Shown in pieces: positions 26,217 through 35,116 of a stretch of 64,000 bases of DNA; position 1 is the stretch's first letter; every line of letters begins with the position of its first letter. The DNA is from an uncultured Dorea sp. (GTDB taxonomy: Bacteria > Bacillota > Clostridia > Lachnospirales > Lachnospiraceae), in NCBI GenBank assembly GCA_910585725.1, contig CAJUFA010000006.1, forward strand, positions 60,550-124,549, in the 5' to 3' direction. Below the pieces are notes generated by a model. That model was given only the letters and a program-made list of their open reading frames with translations, was not told the DNA's origin and made no database searches. A program made the translations under genes and the position numbers.

Positions 26217-27335
26217 ATGGCACAATATGTTGTAGACATGCAGACGGAGAAACAGGAAAAATTCTATTTTATCCGGGAGAAAGAAAGCATGGATATTGTA
26301 CTTTTACCTTCCAAATATCTGATGCACAAGAAACGGTCGAAGATATCACCGAATACGATCCGGAGAAGCGCATTTGCATTATCCTATTATATGAACTTCA
26401 TGGATGAAAATCAACTGCATCTGGACGATGTTTATCAAATGAAATATGCCGAACAACATGAACACTTTACAGACTTTCTGATATGGTTAAAAGCAGGTGA
26501 GCATAGCCGGGAGGATTATTCAAAGCTTCCGAATAATGAAACTTGCAATGCGTATTTGAAAGAAGTGTTCCGGTTCTATACTTTTATGGAACGGGAAAAC
26601 GGTCAGTCAGAAAGTCTGAAGGTGATGTCAGATGTACAGACGGTTGTGCAAAATTCGATAGGCGTAAGAAGGGTATTGAACCGAAAGAGTTTTCGGGGTT
26701 ATCTGAAAGAAAAAGGACATCAGGGAAAAACCATTGAGCAGGACAAGATTGTAAGTTTGCTTCAGAAATGTGCAAACTGCCGCGACCAGGTTCTGCTTTT
26801 ATTATTGGCCGAGACAGGGTTTCGTATCGGGGAACTCTTAGGTGTCCGGTATGGAGAGGATATTGATTATGAGAACCACATGATCTATGTGAATTTCCGG
26901 GAGGATAATGAGAATAGTGCAAGGGCTAAGAATGCAGAATTCCGCAAGGCAAAGGTCAGCGATGCGACATTTGATATCTTAACATTTTATATTGAAGATT
27001 ATAAGGAATTGATTTTGAAACAGGAATACCTGTTTATCAATGTCTCCGGTGATTATGCAGGGAAACCATTCAAAGTAAGCGGAGTGTATGCAATGTTACG
27101 TAGGCTGGAGGAAAAGACTGGTATCAAGGCATCCCCACATATGCTGAGACATTACTTCGCAAATGCGAGGCGGAAAGATGGTTGGAAGTTGGAACTTATC
27201 AGCCAGGCACTCGGACATCGGAATATCGAGACCACCATGAAATATCTGAATATAACAGATGAGGAACTGATAGAAGTCAGTGATGCATTTTACAGTAAGC
27301 ATCAGGCCATGTATGGCATTCAGGATTTGTTATAG
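26217..27335 (+). CDS. Tyrosine recombinase, Tn554 TnpA type
   Basis: A 372-residue site-specific recombinase with an N-terminal core-binding domain (about 35-140) and a catalytic domain with the Arg box TGFRIGELLG, HMLRHYFAN, LGHRNIETTMKYL and the final Tyr nucleophile. The start is ATG 26217 behind GGAGG at 26204-26208, one base after the previous stop. It is the first of three catalytic recombinases in a row, the arrangement of Tn554-family transposition genes, and probably drives excision and insertion of the ICE. Confidence 0.9.
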   Translation: MAQYVVDMQTEKQEKFYFIREKESMDIVLLPSKYLMHKKRSKISPNTIRRSAFALSYYMNFMDENQLHLDDVYQMKYAEQHEHFTDFLIWLKAGEHSREDYSKLPNNETCNAYLKEVFRFYTFMERENGQSESLKVMSDVQTVVQNSIGVRRVLNRKSFRGYLKEKGHQGKTIEQDKIVSLLQKCANCRDQVLLLLLAETGFRIGELLGVRYGEDIDYENHMIYVNFREDNENSARAKNAEFRKAKVSDATFDILTFYIEDYKELILKQEYLFINVSGDYAGKPFKVSGVYAMLRRLEEKTGIKASPHMLRHYFANARRKDGWKLELISQALGHRNIETTMKYLNITDEELIEVSDAFYSKHQAMYGIQDLL

Positions 27336-27349
27336 GAAGGAGGCGGCAA

Positions 27350-29332
27350 GTGTCTGCAATCAGATTGTTACAAGCTGGACGGCAGGGGGATATACAGCAT
27401 CTTCACAGGCAGCTTATGTCAGGTGGGATATTGCAAAAGGAACTATGGGAAGAAGCGGAAAGTTTCCTTATTGAAAGGGAGATTTATGATGTTATTCTGG
27501 CAGAGGAAAAAGATCTTCAAGAATATAAAAAATGTTTGTCGGATAGTGGAATCTATACGAAGAAGCAGGTAATGGAGCAATCGTCCGCACTGCGGAAGAT
27601 CCAGCAGTATTGGGTAGAAACGGAATACGGGGAACTGCTCTCAGAGATCCGGGAATGCAAGGTGCCGGATGAAGCATTAAAGGGAAACATTAAGAGGTTT
27701 CTCATCCGGCAGGGGATTCATCACATCAGGGATATTGATTATACAGTGCGGAGCCGATATGAAATGGAACTGCAAAAGGCCGGAAATGAACAACGAGTGA
27801 TGAAGTACCTGAAGGTGTTCGACCATATCAAACAGTACAGTATTCAAAGCGAGATAAGCAGTCTGCCGGGAATGGCAAGGAACCGGGGGCGGGGGCAGTA
27901 TAAAGCGCAGATTGTTTTCCTGCCTTATCTGCCGGATCCGGAACTGGCCAAGGATTTTGAATATGTTCAGGATAAGCAGGAACTGGTATGGGATTTCGCA
28001 AGGAGAGCGGCTGACAAATTGAAAAGGCAGGTGTTCTTGCTATTAAACTATATATTGGAAAATCTATACCGGGAGAATCCAAAGGAGAGACGGGTACGGT
28101 ACTTGCTACCCCTGCACTGGCTGTATGATTTCTGTGTGGATGAGGGTATCGAAGATTTGGAATGCTTGGAATTGTGCCAGATCTGCCGATTTGAAAAAAT
28201 TGTAGAGCAGAAAGTGGTCAATGTAAAAAATTCTATGCAGATTATTGATAACAGCCGGAAAATTTTATTTTTGACAGCACCAGAGATCCACTGGCATGCC
28301 AATGTGTGGTATATGGAACGTTTCCACTTGGCGGAGGACAGGCTTAATCCGAGTAGCCCGGTGAAGCGACTGAGCTTTATTGAAGTTACCAATCGGAAGA
28401 ACCGGGAACTTTTACAGGAATACGCAAAATACCATGTCGGAATCGGAGGGCTTACCATAGCCAACATACGGGGACAGTTATATGAGGTTAAGAAACTGTT
28501 GGAATATTTTAATGAAGAAATATGTATTTGCCAGGTGAATGAAAATCAACTGGATGGTTATTTCAGGGAGCTGGAGGAAAAAGATACAAAGGATGACACA
28601 TTTAATAAAAGAATTGTGTGTTATCTGAAGTTTTACCAGTTTTTGAATGTGCATGGATACATCAAGGGAATTCCATTCCAGCCGGAGTATTATCTGAAAA
28701 AGGCATATCCGGAGCATCATGACAGAACAGTGGGAGAAAAAGTTTATATGGAGATCCTGCATAAGCTCTACTTATTTCCGCAGGTTTCTAGGCTGATATT
28801 TTTACATCTGTGGTGTACCGGACTCAGAATCAGCGAAGTTTGCACATTAAAAGGAGACGCCTATTATTGGGATGGGGAAGATGCATGGCTGAAAGTTTAT
28901 CAGATCAAGATGAAGGCAGATAAAATGATACCTATACCGTTAGTGCTGTACAGAGTCATGCGAAAATTCATAGAGAAGAACCATATCCGCCCGAAAGATT
29001 ATATATTCAAAGGGAAAAATGGCGGGGCGTACCGGGTGGGAACCTTCCGTCAGGAATTCCAACAGCACTGCATCAAGAACCAGATCGCAGATGGGGAATA
29101 TATTTTTAAAACCCATGATTACAGGCATACGCTGGCTACCCGTTTTTATGACGATGGTGTTTCTATACAGACGATCCGGGATTATCTCGGACACTTCTCG
29201 GAGGACATGACAAAACAGTATGTAGACTTCATGCCAAAGAGGATCGCCAAAGAAAATGATGCTTATTTTAAGAAACCGGGAAATGACCTGGCATTATCTG
29301 TCACAGTGAAGAAGCGTGGTGATAAGAAATGA
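27350..29332 (+). CDS. Large tyrosine recombinase, Tn554 TnpB type
   Basis: A 660-residue recombinase with a long N-terminal extension and a C-terminal catalytic domain: Arg in CTGLRISEVC, HDYRHTLATRF, LGHFSEDMTKQYVDF with the Tyr nucleophile. Size and position match TnpB of Tn554-like elements. The start is GTG 27350, preceded by GGAAGGAGGCGG. The stop overlaps the next start (ATGA). Confidence 0.9.
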   Translation: MSAIRLLQAGRQGDIQHLHRQLMSGGILQKELWEEAESFLIEREIYDVILAEEKDLQEYKKCLSDSGIYTKKQVMEQSSALRKIQQYWVETEYGELLSEIRECKVPDEALKGNIKRFLIRQGIHHIRDIDYTVRSRYEMELQKAGNEQRVMKYLKVFDHIKQYSIQSEISSLPGMARNRGRGQYKAQIVFLPYLPDPELAKDFEYVQDKQELVWDFARRAADKLKRQVFLLLNYILENLYRENPKERRVRYLLPLHWLYDFCVDEGIEDLECLELCQICRFEKIVEQKVVNVKNSMQIIDNSRKILFLTAPEIHWHANVWYMERFHLAEDRLNPSSPVKRLSFIEVTNRKNRELLQEYAKYHVGIGGLTIANIRGQLYEVKKLLEYFNEEICICQVNENQLDGYFRELEEKDTKDDTFNKRIVCYLKFYQFLNVHGYIKGIPFQPEYYLKKAYPEHHDRTVGEKVYMEILHKLYLFPQVSRLIFLHLWCTGLRISEVCTLKGDAYYWDGEDAWLKVYQIKMKADKMIPIPLVLYRVMRKFIEKNHIRPKDYIFKGKNGGAYRVGTFRQEFQQHCIKNQIADGEYIFKTHDYRHTLATRFYDDGVSIQTIRDYLGHFSEDMTKQYVDFMPKRIAKENDAYFKKPGNDLALSVTVKKRGDKK

Positions 29333-30822
29333 GAAAAAGAATTTATGTGTATGAGATGGACTGTTATAAGCAGGCATCTGAGGAGCAGATTGAAAAAATG
29401 CATATCCGCCCGGATCGGTACTTTGATCTGGAAGGGCTTCCTTCAGAGGATGTCGGCAGGCTGTTAGAAGATTTTGTATGGGACAGAGGAAAGAAACTTG
29501 CCCCCTCCAGTTTGTCAAGTGAGCTGCTTTATTACAATAATATCAGGGAGTTTCTCATCAACCGGAATATTCGCAGTTTGGATGCAAAGACGGAGGAAAA
29601 AATAATTCGTATGCTGAAAGGCTGGATGATGGAGAAAGGATATGCTTTATCGAGTAAAAAGTACCGGGCGGTATATGACAGGATAGGGATTGAGACTCCC
29701 AGCATTGTAAAGCACATGAAGAAGATTCTGAAGTTTGCGAAAGAGGATGATGACCGGGATGAGCAGGAAAAGGATATCTGGAACCTGAAAAATTTTGATT
29801 TTCCGATTCATTCGAACCCGATCCTGAATATGGAAACCATCAACTTTACGAAGATCACGCAGCCGGATATCCGGGAGGAAGTGAAAAAAGCGGTCTTTAT
29901 GCATCTGAAGTATTCCCCATTAGGAACGATTCAAAGTGAGATGACTGCTATAAAGCGGTTTGCACGGTTCCTTGATAAGCGATGCCCGGATATAAAATCC
30001 CTACAGGAACTGGAGCGGATGCATATCGAGCAGTATCTGATTTACCTGCAAACGGAAGCGCATGAACGGAAAAATTACAGATCGGATCTTTATGCCCTGC
30101 GGAGGGTGATAGAGGATGTTGGAAATCTGTATGAACGGCAGAGCATGAGCGAGCTGTTCTTAAGCAATGACTTCCCAAGCACTCCAAAGCATATATTTAA
30201 GTTTTATACGGATGCGGAGATCAAGAGATTAAATGAACACATTTTCAAGATGGATGAACAGGTTTGCAGGGCATTGATTATCCACCAGTTGTTGGGAACA
30301 CGGATATCAGATACGCTGACATTAAAGCCGGATTGCTTGAGCATGAGGGAAGGGCGGTATTTTATAAGGATCGACCAAGTGAAATCCGTAACATATGAAA
30401 AAGCAATCAGCGAAGAAGTAGCGCAACTTATCATGAAAGCGATTGATTATACGAAAGAGCGGTATGGGGAAACAACATACATTTTTGTAAAGAAAAATGA
30501 TCCGACAAAACCTTACCAGTATAACATGATCCAAAATCAGATCATGGAGATGATACGTCAGAAAGATATCCGGGATGACAATGGTGAACTTCTGCGGTTT
30601 GGTACCCATATATTCCGACACTGCTATGGTAAGAAATTGACGGAAATGCATGTAGACGACTGGATGATAGCAAGACTGCTGGGGCATACCTCAACACAAT
30701 CGGTGCATTATTACCGGAAAATAGGCAATAAGCTAATGGCGGATGAGACAAGAACTGCAAGAGAAAAAATGGATATGCTCCTATTAGATATCATAGAAGG
30801 ATGGGATGATTATGAAATATGA
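29329..30822 (+). CDS. Third tyrosine recombinase of the module
   Basis: A 497-residue recombinase with the Arg box LGTRISDTLTLK, HIFRHCYGKKL and LGHTSTQSVHYYRKI near the C-terminus. It is coupled to the upstream gene by ATGA and overlaps the following TnpC-like gene. Three distinct catalytic recombinases in one operon suggest a heteromeric recombination complex, as known for TnpA/TnpB elements. Confidence 0.9.
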   Translation: MRKRIYVYEMDCYKQASEEQIEKMHIRPDRYFDLEGLPSEDVGRLLEDFVWDRGKKLAPSSLSSELLYYNNIREFLINRNIRSLDAKTEEKIIRMLKGWMMEKGYALSSKKYRAVYDRIGIETPSIVKHMKKILKFAKEDDDRDEQEKDIWNLKNFDFPIHSNPILNMETINFTKITQPDIREEVKKAVFMHLKYSPLGTIQSEMTAIKRFARFLDKRCPDIKSLQELERMHIEQYLIYLQTEAHERKNYRSDLYALRRVIEDVGNLYERQSMSELFLSNDFPSTPKHIFKFYTDAEIKRLNEHIFKMDEQVCRALIIHQLLGTRISDTLTLKPDCLSMREGRYFIRIDQVKSVTYEKAISEEVAQLIMKAIDYTKERYGETTYIFVKKNDPTKPYQYNMIQNQIMEMIRQKDIRDDNGELLRFGTHIFRHCYGKKLTEMHVDDWMIARLLGHTSTQSVHYYRKIGNKLMADETRTAREKMDMLLLDIIEGWDDYEI

Positions 30823-31216
30823 TAAAATGATAGAGATTACACAAGCCGAGAGCCGAAGGAAGATGGAGGTTGCCAAAAAAGCTATCTCTGGTATGCTTGA
30901 CAATATGGAAAGAATTACCGTAGCAGAATTAGTAAAGAGGACGGGGCTTTCCAGAGGATTTTTTTATAAAAACCAGATGGTTAGACGTGAGTTGGATGAT
31001 GCCATTCACAGACAAGAAGCAATCTTTAAGAATCAGCATCCGGTTATAATGGACAAAGAGCTTGAAGATACAATGATTGATTTGAAACTTGAGTTATTAA
31101 AAGCCAAAACGCAGAATGAGGAACTTGCTAAGAGTAATGAACAGCTTCGCCAGCAGGTAGAGAAACTTCAGAAACAGCTTGGAAGAAAAGAAATCTCTCT
31201 ACTAAAACGATTGTAA
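30812..31216 (+). CDS. TnpC-like (DUF6262-type) coiled-coil protein 1
   Basis: A 134-residue protein: an N-terminal helix-turn-helix-like part (ITVAELVKRTGLSRGFFYKN) and a C-terminal coiled coil (about 85-125). By family knowledge TnpC is the third Tn554 gene and influences efficiency and orientation of transposition. I prefer ATG 30812 because its paralogue next door begins in the same way (MKYDK); ATG 30806 is better spaced from AAGG and is also possible. Confidence 0.78.
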   Translation: MKYDKMIEITQAESRRKMEVAKKAISGMLDNMERITVAELVKRTGLSRGFFYKNQMVRRELDDAIHRQEAIFKNQHPVIMDKELEDTMIDLKLELLKAKTQNEELAKSNEQLRQQVEKLQKQLGRKEISLLKRL

Positions 31217-31237
31217 ATAATATGGGGAAAAACAGAT

Positions 31238-31621
31238 ATGAAATACGATAAAATAGTTGCGATGAATCAGGCTAAGAGTAAGCAGAAAGCGGATATAGCC
31301 ATAAAACAGATTGAGAAAATGCTCGAAAGAAAAGAGCGTATTACGGTAACTGCATTGGCAAAAAACACTGGATTTGCAAAGAGCTTCTTCTACAGAAATC
31401 CGGAAGTTAGAAAAGCGTTAGATGATGCCCAACTCCGACAGGGTGAATGCTACAATCCGAAAAAAGTTATATTTGATAGGGCGTTGGAAGAAACAAACAT
31501 TAATTTGAAAAGTACAGTTATGAAATTGAAAAAAAGGATAAGAGAATTAGAAAATGAGAATAGCAGGTTAGAGAAAGAAGTTGAGAAATTAACAAGAGAA
31601 TTAAATAATCAGAAGAAATAA
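31238..31621 (+). CDS. TnpC-like (DUF6262-type) coiled-coil protein 2
   Basis: A 127-residue paralogue of the preceding protein, sharing the start MKYDK, the helix-turn-helix-like block (ITVTALAKNTGFAKSFFYRN) and a long heptad-rich C-terminus (RIRELENENSRLEKEVEKL). It lies 21 bases after the first copy and may form hetero-oligomers with it. Last gene of the ICE. Confidence 0.78.
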   Translation: MKYDKIVAMNQAKSKQKADIAIKQIEKMLERKERITVTALAKNTGFAKSFFYRNPEVRKALDDAQLRQGECYNPKKVIFDRALEETNINLKSTVMKLKKRIRELENENSRLEKEVEKLTRELNNQKK

Positions 31622-31645
31622 ACAATTAAATGAGAAAAACAGCTG

Positions 31646-31686
31646 ACAGCGGATAGTATGGAAAACATATATCTGCTGTTTTGCTT
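31646..31686 (+). terminator. Terminator of the recombinase operon
   Basis: A stem from ACAGCGGATA with TATCTGCTGT (one G-U pair), extended inward by TATG/CATA, followed by TTTTGCTTT. Confidence 0.75.
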
Positions 31687-31814
31687 TATATAGATGTCAT
31701 TAGGGTTATAGATTTGGACATTTTACCTAATGCACGATGTACACCGTTTTAACGGAAAATGGTTAGAAAAAAGACAGAAGCCACACAGTAACGCTGATGA
31801 TAGAGCCGGTGTTA

Positions 31815-31946
31815 ATGCGGGATACCGGACAGGGGACTAATTTTATGGTGGTGCTGATCGGGCTGGTTATTATATTCAAGTCACAGCTTACCAGTCTGGT
31901 GCAGAATATATTTTCGAAGATTGTCAGTGAAAGTTCAGGAATCTGA
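31815..31946 (+). pseudogene. Flp-type pilin gene truncated or altered at its 5' end
   Basis: The frame gives a 43-residue peptide whose core, VVLIGLVIIFKSQLTSLV, is the hydrophobic helix of Flp1-type pilins of Firmicutes, and it ends one base into the next gene (TGATG). The normal leader peptide and the Glu at mature position 5 are not seen: the sequence reads DTGQGTNFMVV. An in-frame stop lies at 31764-31766, and no good ribosome site precedes it. It sits directly at the proposed ICE end, so insertion probably removed the original 5' part. Confidence 0.65.
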
Positions 31947-33325
31947 TGCGTAAGAAGCAGAGCTTTCGGGGCGAGGTGACGGCATACCTGAGCCTGGTAT
32001 TCATTCTTATGGCGGCGTTTGTGGGCGGGGTGATGGAAAGCGCTTCCCTTCAGAATGCGAAGAACTACCGAAGGGCGGATATGAATCGGGCGATGGAAAG
32101 TGTATTTGCGGAATATCAGAAAGAGTTATTAGAAGAATACGATATTTTCGCTCTTGACGGCAGTTATGAGACCGGGCGGTATATGGAGAGGAATATCATA
32201 GACAGGCTGTACTATTATGGGGCCGGAGACATGGAGCAGGAGATAACAGGGATATGTTTTCTGACGGATCGAGGATGCGATGCATTCTGCAGTCAGGCGG
32301 CGTCGTATATGGAGCATAAGTATGGATTAGGATTCATAGACGATAAGTTGGAGATGACGTCTGTGTGGGAGCGGCAGGAAGAACAGGCAGAAGAATATTC
32401 AAAGAGAGAACAGGAACAGCAAGATTATCTGGAGGGATTGTTGGAAGAAAATGAAGGAGAGCTGCCCCAGGAAGGGAATCCGATCCGTTATGCAGGGGAA
32501 TTGAAGAAGTCTCCTATCCTGTCTCTGGTACTGCCCAAAGGACAGGCGGTATCAGAGAAGAGAGTGAATGGACGGGAGATGCTGTCGGAGAGAGACAGGA
32601 ACGCTGGATATGGGGAATTTACAGTCGGTTCGTTAGAGGATAAGAATCTGTCTTCTCTGATGTTTGGGGAATATCTGTTGAAGCATTTCAGTGGATTTAC
32701 AGAGGAGAAGGGAACGGGGGCTCTGGATTACGAGTTGGAATATATTCTGGCAGGGAGAGAAAGCGACAAGGAAAATCTGGAATCTGTAGTGAAGAAATTG
32801 CTTTTTATGCGCTTTGTGCCTAATTATGCCTATATTCAGACGGACGGTGAGATGAGGGCAGAAGCGGAAGCGGCGGCGTTGACGCTGTGTACGCTGCTGG
32901 CAGTTCCGGCAATCACGGAGGCGGCGGCCCAGGGGATTCTCCTGGCATGGGTTTATGGGGAATCGATTATGGATATACGTTCGTTATTGAAGGGGCATAG
33001 AGTACCATTGGTGAAGTCGAAGGAGAGCTGGCAGCTGCAGTTGTCGAAGCTGCTTACTTTGGGGACGGAGGAAGATCGAAGCGAAGGACGGGATGATATC
33101 GGCGGACTTGCGTATCAGGAATATCTGCGTATTCTGCTGTTTTTAGAAAGGAAAGAGACTGCGGCGTTAAGGGCGCTTGGAATTATGGAACAGAATTTGA
33201 GGAGAATTTACGGACAGACGTATTTTCGTGCGGATCTATGTGTCAGCAGATTAGAAGTGGGGTCAACCGGCAGATTCAGGCGTGGAGTTAGTTATCATTT
33301 TAAGACATATTACGATTATCGCTGA
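31946..33325 (+). CDS. DUF5702-type Tad locus protein
   Basis: A 459-residue protein with an N-terminal membrane anchor (EVTAYLSLVFILMAAFVGGVME) and a large extracellular domain, the layout of the TadG-like DUF5702 proteins of Lachnospiraceae Tad loci. Its start overlaps the pilin stop, so it belonged to that operon. Likely a pilus-associated surface or minor pseudopilin protein. After the ICE insertion its promoter is uncertain. Confidence 0.75.
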   Translation: MRKKQSFRGEVTAYLSLVFILMAAFVGGVMESASLQNAKNYRRADMNRAMESVFAEYQKELLEEYDIFALDGSYETGRYMERNIIDRLYYYGAGDMEQEITGICFLTDRGCDAFCSQAASYMEHKYGLGFIDDKLEMTSVWERQEEQAEEYSKREQEQQDYLEGLLEENEGELPQEGNPIRYAGELKKSPILSLVLPKGQAVSEKRVNGREMLSERDRNAGYGEFTVGSLEDKNLSSLMFGEYLLKHFSGFTEEKGTGALDYELEYILAGRESDKENLESVVKKLLFMRFVPNYAYIQTDGEMRAEAEAAALTLCTLLAVPAITEAAAQGILLAWVYGESIMDIRSLLKGHRVPLVKSKESWQLQLSKLLTLGTEEDRSEGRDDIGGLAYQEYLRILLFLERKETAALRALGIMEQNLRRIYGQTYFRADLCVSRLEVGSTGRFRRGVSYHFKTYYDYR

Positions 33326-33424
33326 CTTTGGCGCGTCGTAGAGGCAGATACAGATGTTCTTCCGGATGTCAAGCATTTATCCAAAAAGAAACAATATAAT
33401 GAAGAAAGGAGAAGGATTCGTATT

Positions 33425-34234
33425 ATGAATAGAAAAAAACTCCCCTTACAATCTATCTATTCACATTTATCCGGGAGGACATCTGTATCTGCCTCTAAGA
33501 AGGGCAGCATTACGGCGGAGGCAGCGATAGCAGTGCCCCTGTTCTTCCTTGCAGTTGTAAGCTTGCTGTATATGATGGAGATCACGGCGATCCGCACGTC
33601 GGTAAGATCCGGATTACAGTATGCGGGAAAAAAGGCGGCGGAGGAGGCAAGCGTGCTGCCGGGAGTTATGCCGGTCAAATTAGAGAGGGATGTGGTGCAT
33701 GCGGTTGGGGCAGAGCGTCTGGATAGAAGTATCGTATTGGGCGGCAGCGGAGGAATCAGCTGCCGCGGCTCCAGCCTTTCGTCCCGCACGGGAATCGGAG
33801 AGTTGGTCGCCGTATATCAAGTACGTCTTCCGATACCGATATTTGGGGCGCCGCCGCTTAGGTATCAGGAAAAGATGCGCATCAAAGCCTGGACGGGATA
33901 TGAGAGATCCGGATTCGGGACGGAGAGAGACGAGACGGTATATGTTACGGAGACGGGATTCGTATACCATAAGGATTATCACTGTTCTTATCTGGAATTA
34001 TCGATTCATATGGCCGCGTCAGAGGAAATTGATGGTCTGCGTAACAGCGGAGGAGGGAAGTATTATCCCTGTGAGCATTGTATGAAAAGAGGCTTGGGCA
34101 GCGGAGTATATATCACGGATACCGGAGATCGATATCACAGTTCTTTATCCTGCAGTGGGTTAAAGCGGACAGTCTACGCTGTTCCGCTGTCGGAAGCAGT
34201 AGGAAAGGGGGCGTGTTCCAGATGTGGGAAATAG
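33425..34234 (+). CDS. TadE-like protein with duplicated YH/Cys C-terminal motifs
   Basis: A 269-residue protein. After a short basic N-terminus it has the class III pseudopilin-like helix (GSITAEAAIAVPLFFLAVVSLLYM), then an extracellular part. The C-terminus carries two copies of a VYxTxTGxxYH...C...C-x-x-C unit (about 180-222 and 228-268), as found at the ends of some secreted nucleases and competence-type proteins, which may bind metal. The ribosome site is AAAGGAG. It overlaps the peptidase gene. Confidence 0.75.
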   Translation: MNRKKLPLQSIYSHLSGRTSVSASKKGSITAEAAIAVPLFFLAVVSLLYMMEITAIRTSVRSGLQYAGKKAAEEASVLPGVMPVKLERDVVHAVGAERLDRSIVLGGSGGISCRGSSLSSRTGIGELVAVYQVRLPIPIFGAPPLRYQEKMRIKAWTGYERSGFGTERDETVYVTETGFVYHKDYHCSYLELSIHMAASEEIDGLRNSGGGKYYPCEHCMKRGLGSGVYITDTGDRYHSSLSCSGLKRTVYAVPLSEAVGKGACSRCGK

Positions 34235-34665
34235 ATCAGATATGCTGTATTAGTCTTCTCTTATTGACGGCGGTCATAGATTTTCGTTTTCGTCGGATTC
34301 CGGTCTATATGCTGGCTTTTCTGAATCTTCTGGCGGTTGTATGGCAGTTATATCGGTTTTTCGGTCAAAAGGGAGATATGGGGACGCTTATTGGCGGAAT
34401 TGGGGTCGGAGCAGTGTTCTTCCTGGTCAGCAGATTTACAGAGGAAGGAGTAGGGTACGGAGACAGTTGGGTGATCTTAATATTGGGAATCTATCTAGGA
34501 TTGTGGGAAGTGCTGGAGGTACTGGCAGGAACTTGTTTGCTGCTTGCGGCTGTTTCGATTATCTGTCTGGCGGTAAAGAGGATGTCCAGGAGACGTACGC
34601 TCCCTTTTGTACCGTTCCTGGCGGCGGGATATCTGATGAGCGTGCTCTGCGCAGGATATACATAG
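34222..34665 (+). CDS. A24-type prepilin peptidase (TadV-like)
   Basis: A 147-residue membrane protein with catalytic Asp20 (AVIDFRFRRIP) and Asp81 (VGYGDSW, the GxGD motif). It cleaves the leader of Flp pilin and the pseudopilins. The start is ATG 34222, overlapping the TadE gene by 13 bases, with GGAAAGGGGG upstream. It lacks the N-terminal methyltransferase domain of full-length PilD, as usual for Tad systems. Confidence 0.85.
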   Translation: MWEIDQICCISLLLLTAVIDFRFRRIPVYMLAFLNLLAVVWQLYRFFGQKGDMGTLIGGIGVGAVFFLVSRFTEEGVGYGDSWVILILGIYLGLWEVLEVLAGTCLLLAAVSIICLAVKRMSRRRTLPFVPFLAAGYLMSVLCAGYT

Positions 34666-34705
34666 AATAAGTGTGTTTTAACGAAGATAAGGAGGCGGGG
34701 TATAG

Positions 34706-35098
34706 ATGCTTAAGACTGTGCAGGGAAGTATGACGGTAGAGACTTCGTTTCTCATGCCAACGATACTGTTCTTGATCATGGGGTGCATTCTGGCAGTGTT
34801 CTATTATCACGATAAGAATATATTGTCCGGCGCGGCGTATGAGACGGCCGTCGTGGGCAGTGCGAAGGCGAGAGAGAAGGATGGAGTGGCAGAGGAAGAG
34901 TTGGAACAGCTTTTTAGGGAAAGAGTGAAAGGAAAATGTATCCTGTTTTCCAATGTGCATGCAGAGGTTTCAGTGGGGAAAGATGAGATAGAGGTTACTG
35001 CGGCGGCAGCGAGGAGGAGTATGGAGATATCCGTTTCAAAGCGTGCGGCGGTTACGAACCCTGAGAAGTACATCAGGGATATGAGAAGACTAAAATAA
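34706..35098 (+). CDS. TadE-like minor pseudopilin
   Basis: A 130-residue protein with an N-terminal pseudopilin-type helix (GSMTVETSFLMPTILFLIMG), in which the Glu of TVE matches mature position 5, and a small extracellular domain. The ribosome site is AAGGAGGCGGG. It is processed by the peptidase encoded just upstream and probably takes part in Tad pilus assembly. Confidence 0.78.
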   Translation: MLKTVQGSMTVETSFLMPTILFLIMGCILAVFYYHDKNILSGAAYETAVVGSAKAREKDGVAEEELEQLFRERVKGKCILFSNVHAEVSVGKDEIEVTAAAARRSMEISVSKRAAVTNPEKYIRDMRRLK

Positions 35099-35116
35099 AA
35101 GATAGGAGAAGCAGAG

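Larger units (their letters stand above)
1..31741. mobile_element. Integrative conjugative element, right part
   Basis: The left boundary lies outside the window. The region holds conjugation genes (PrgI, VirB4, lysozyme/CHAP), cargo, an ICE-type regulator, helicase and tyrosine recombinase module, and stops at the Flp pilin locus. The right end is set at a GATGTA at 31736-31741, the hexanucleotide known as the Tn554 core site; this is a suggestion, because the left end cannot be seen. All genes are on the plus strand. Base composition changes inside: roughly 7.5-21.4 kb is clearly AT-richer than the flanking conjugation and recombination modules, which points to nested acquisition. Confidence 0.75.
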
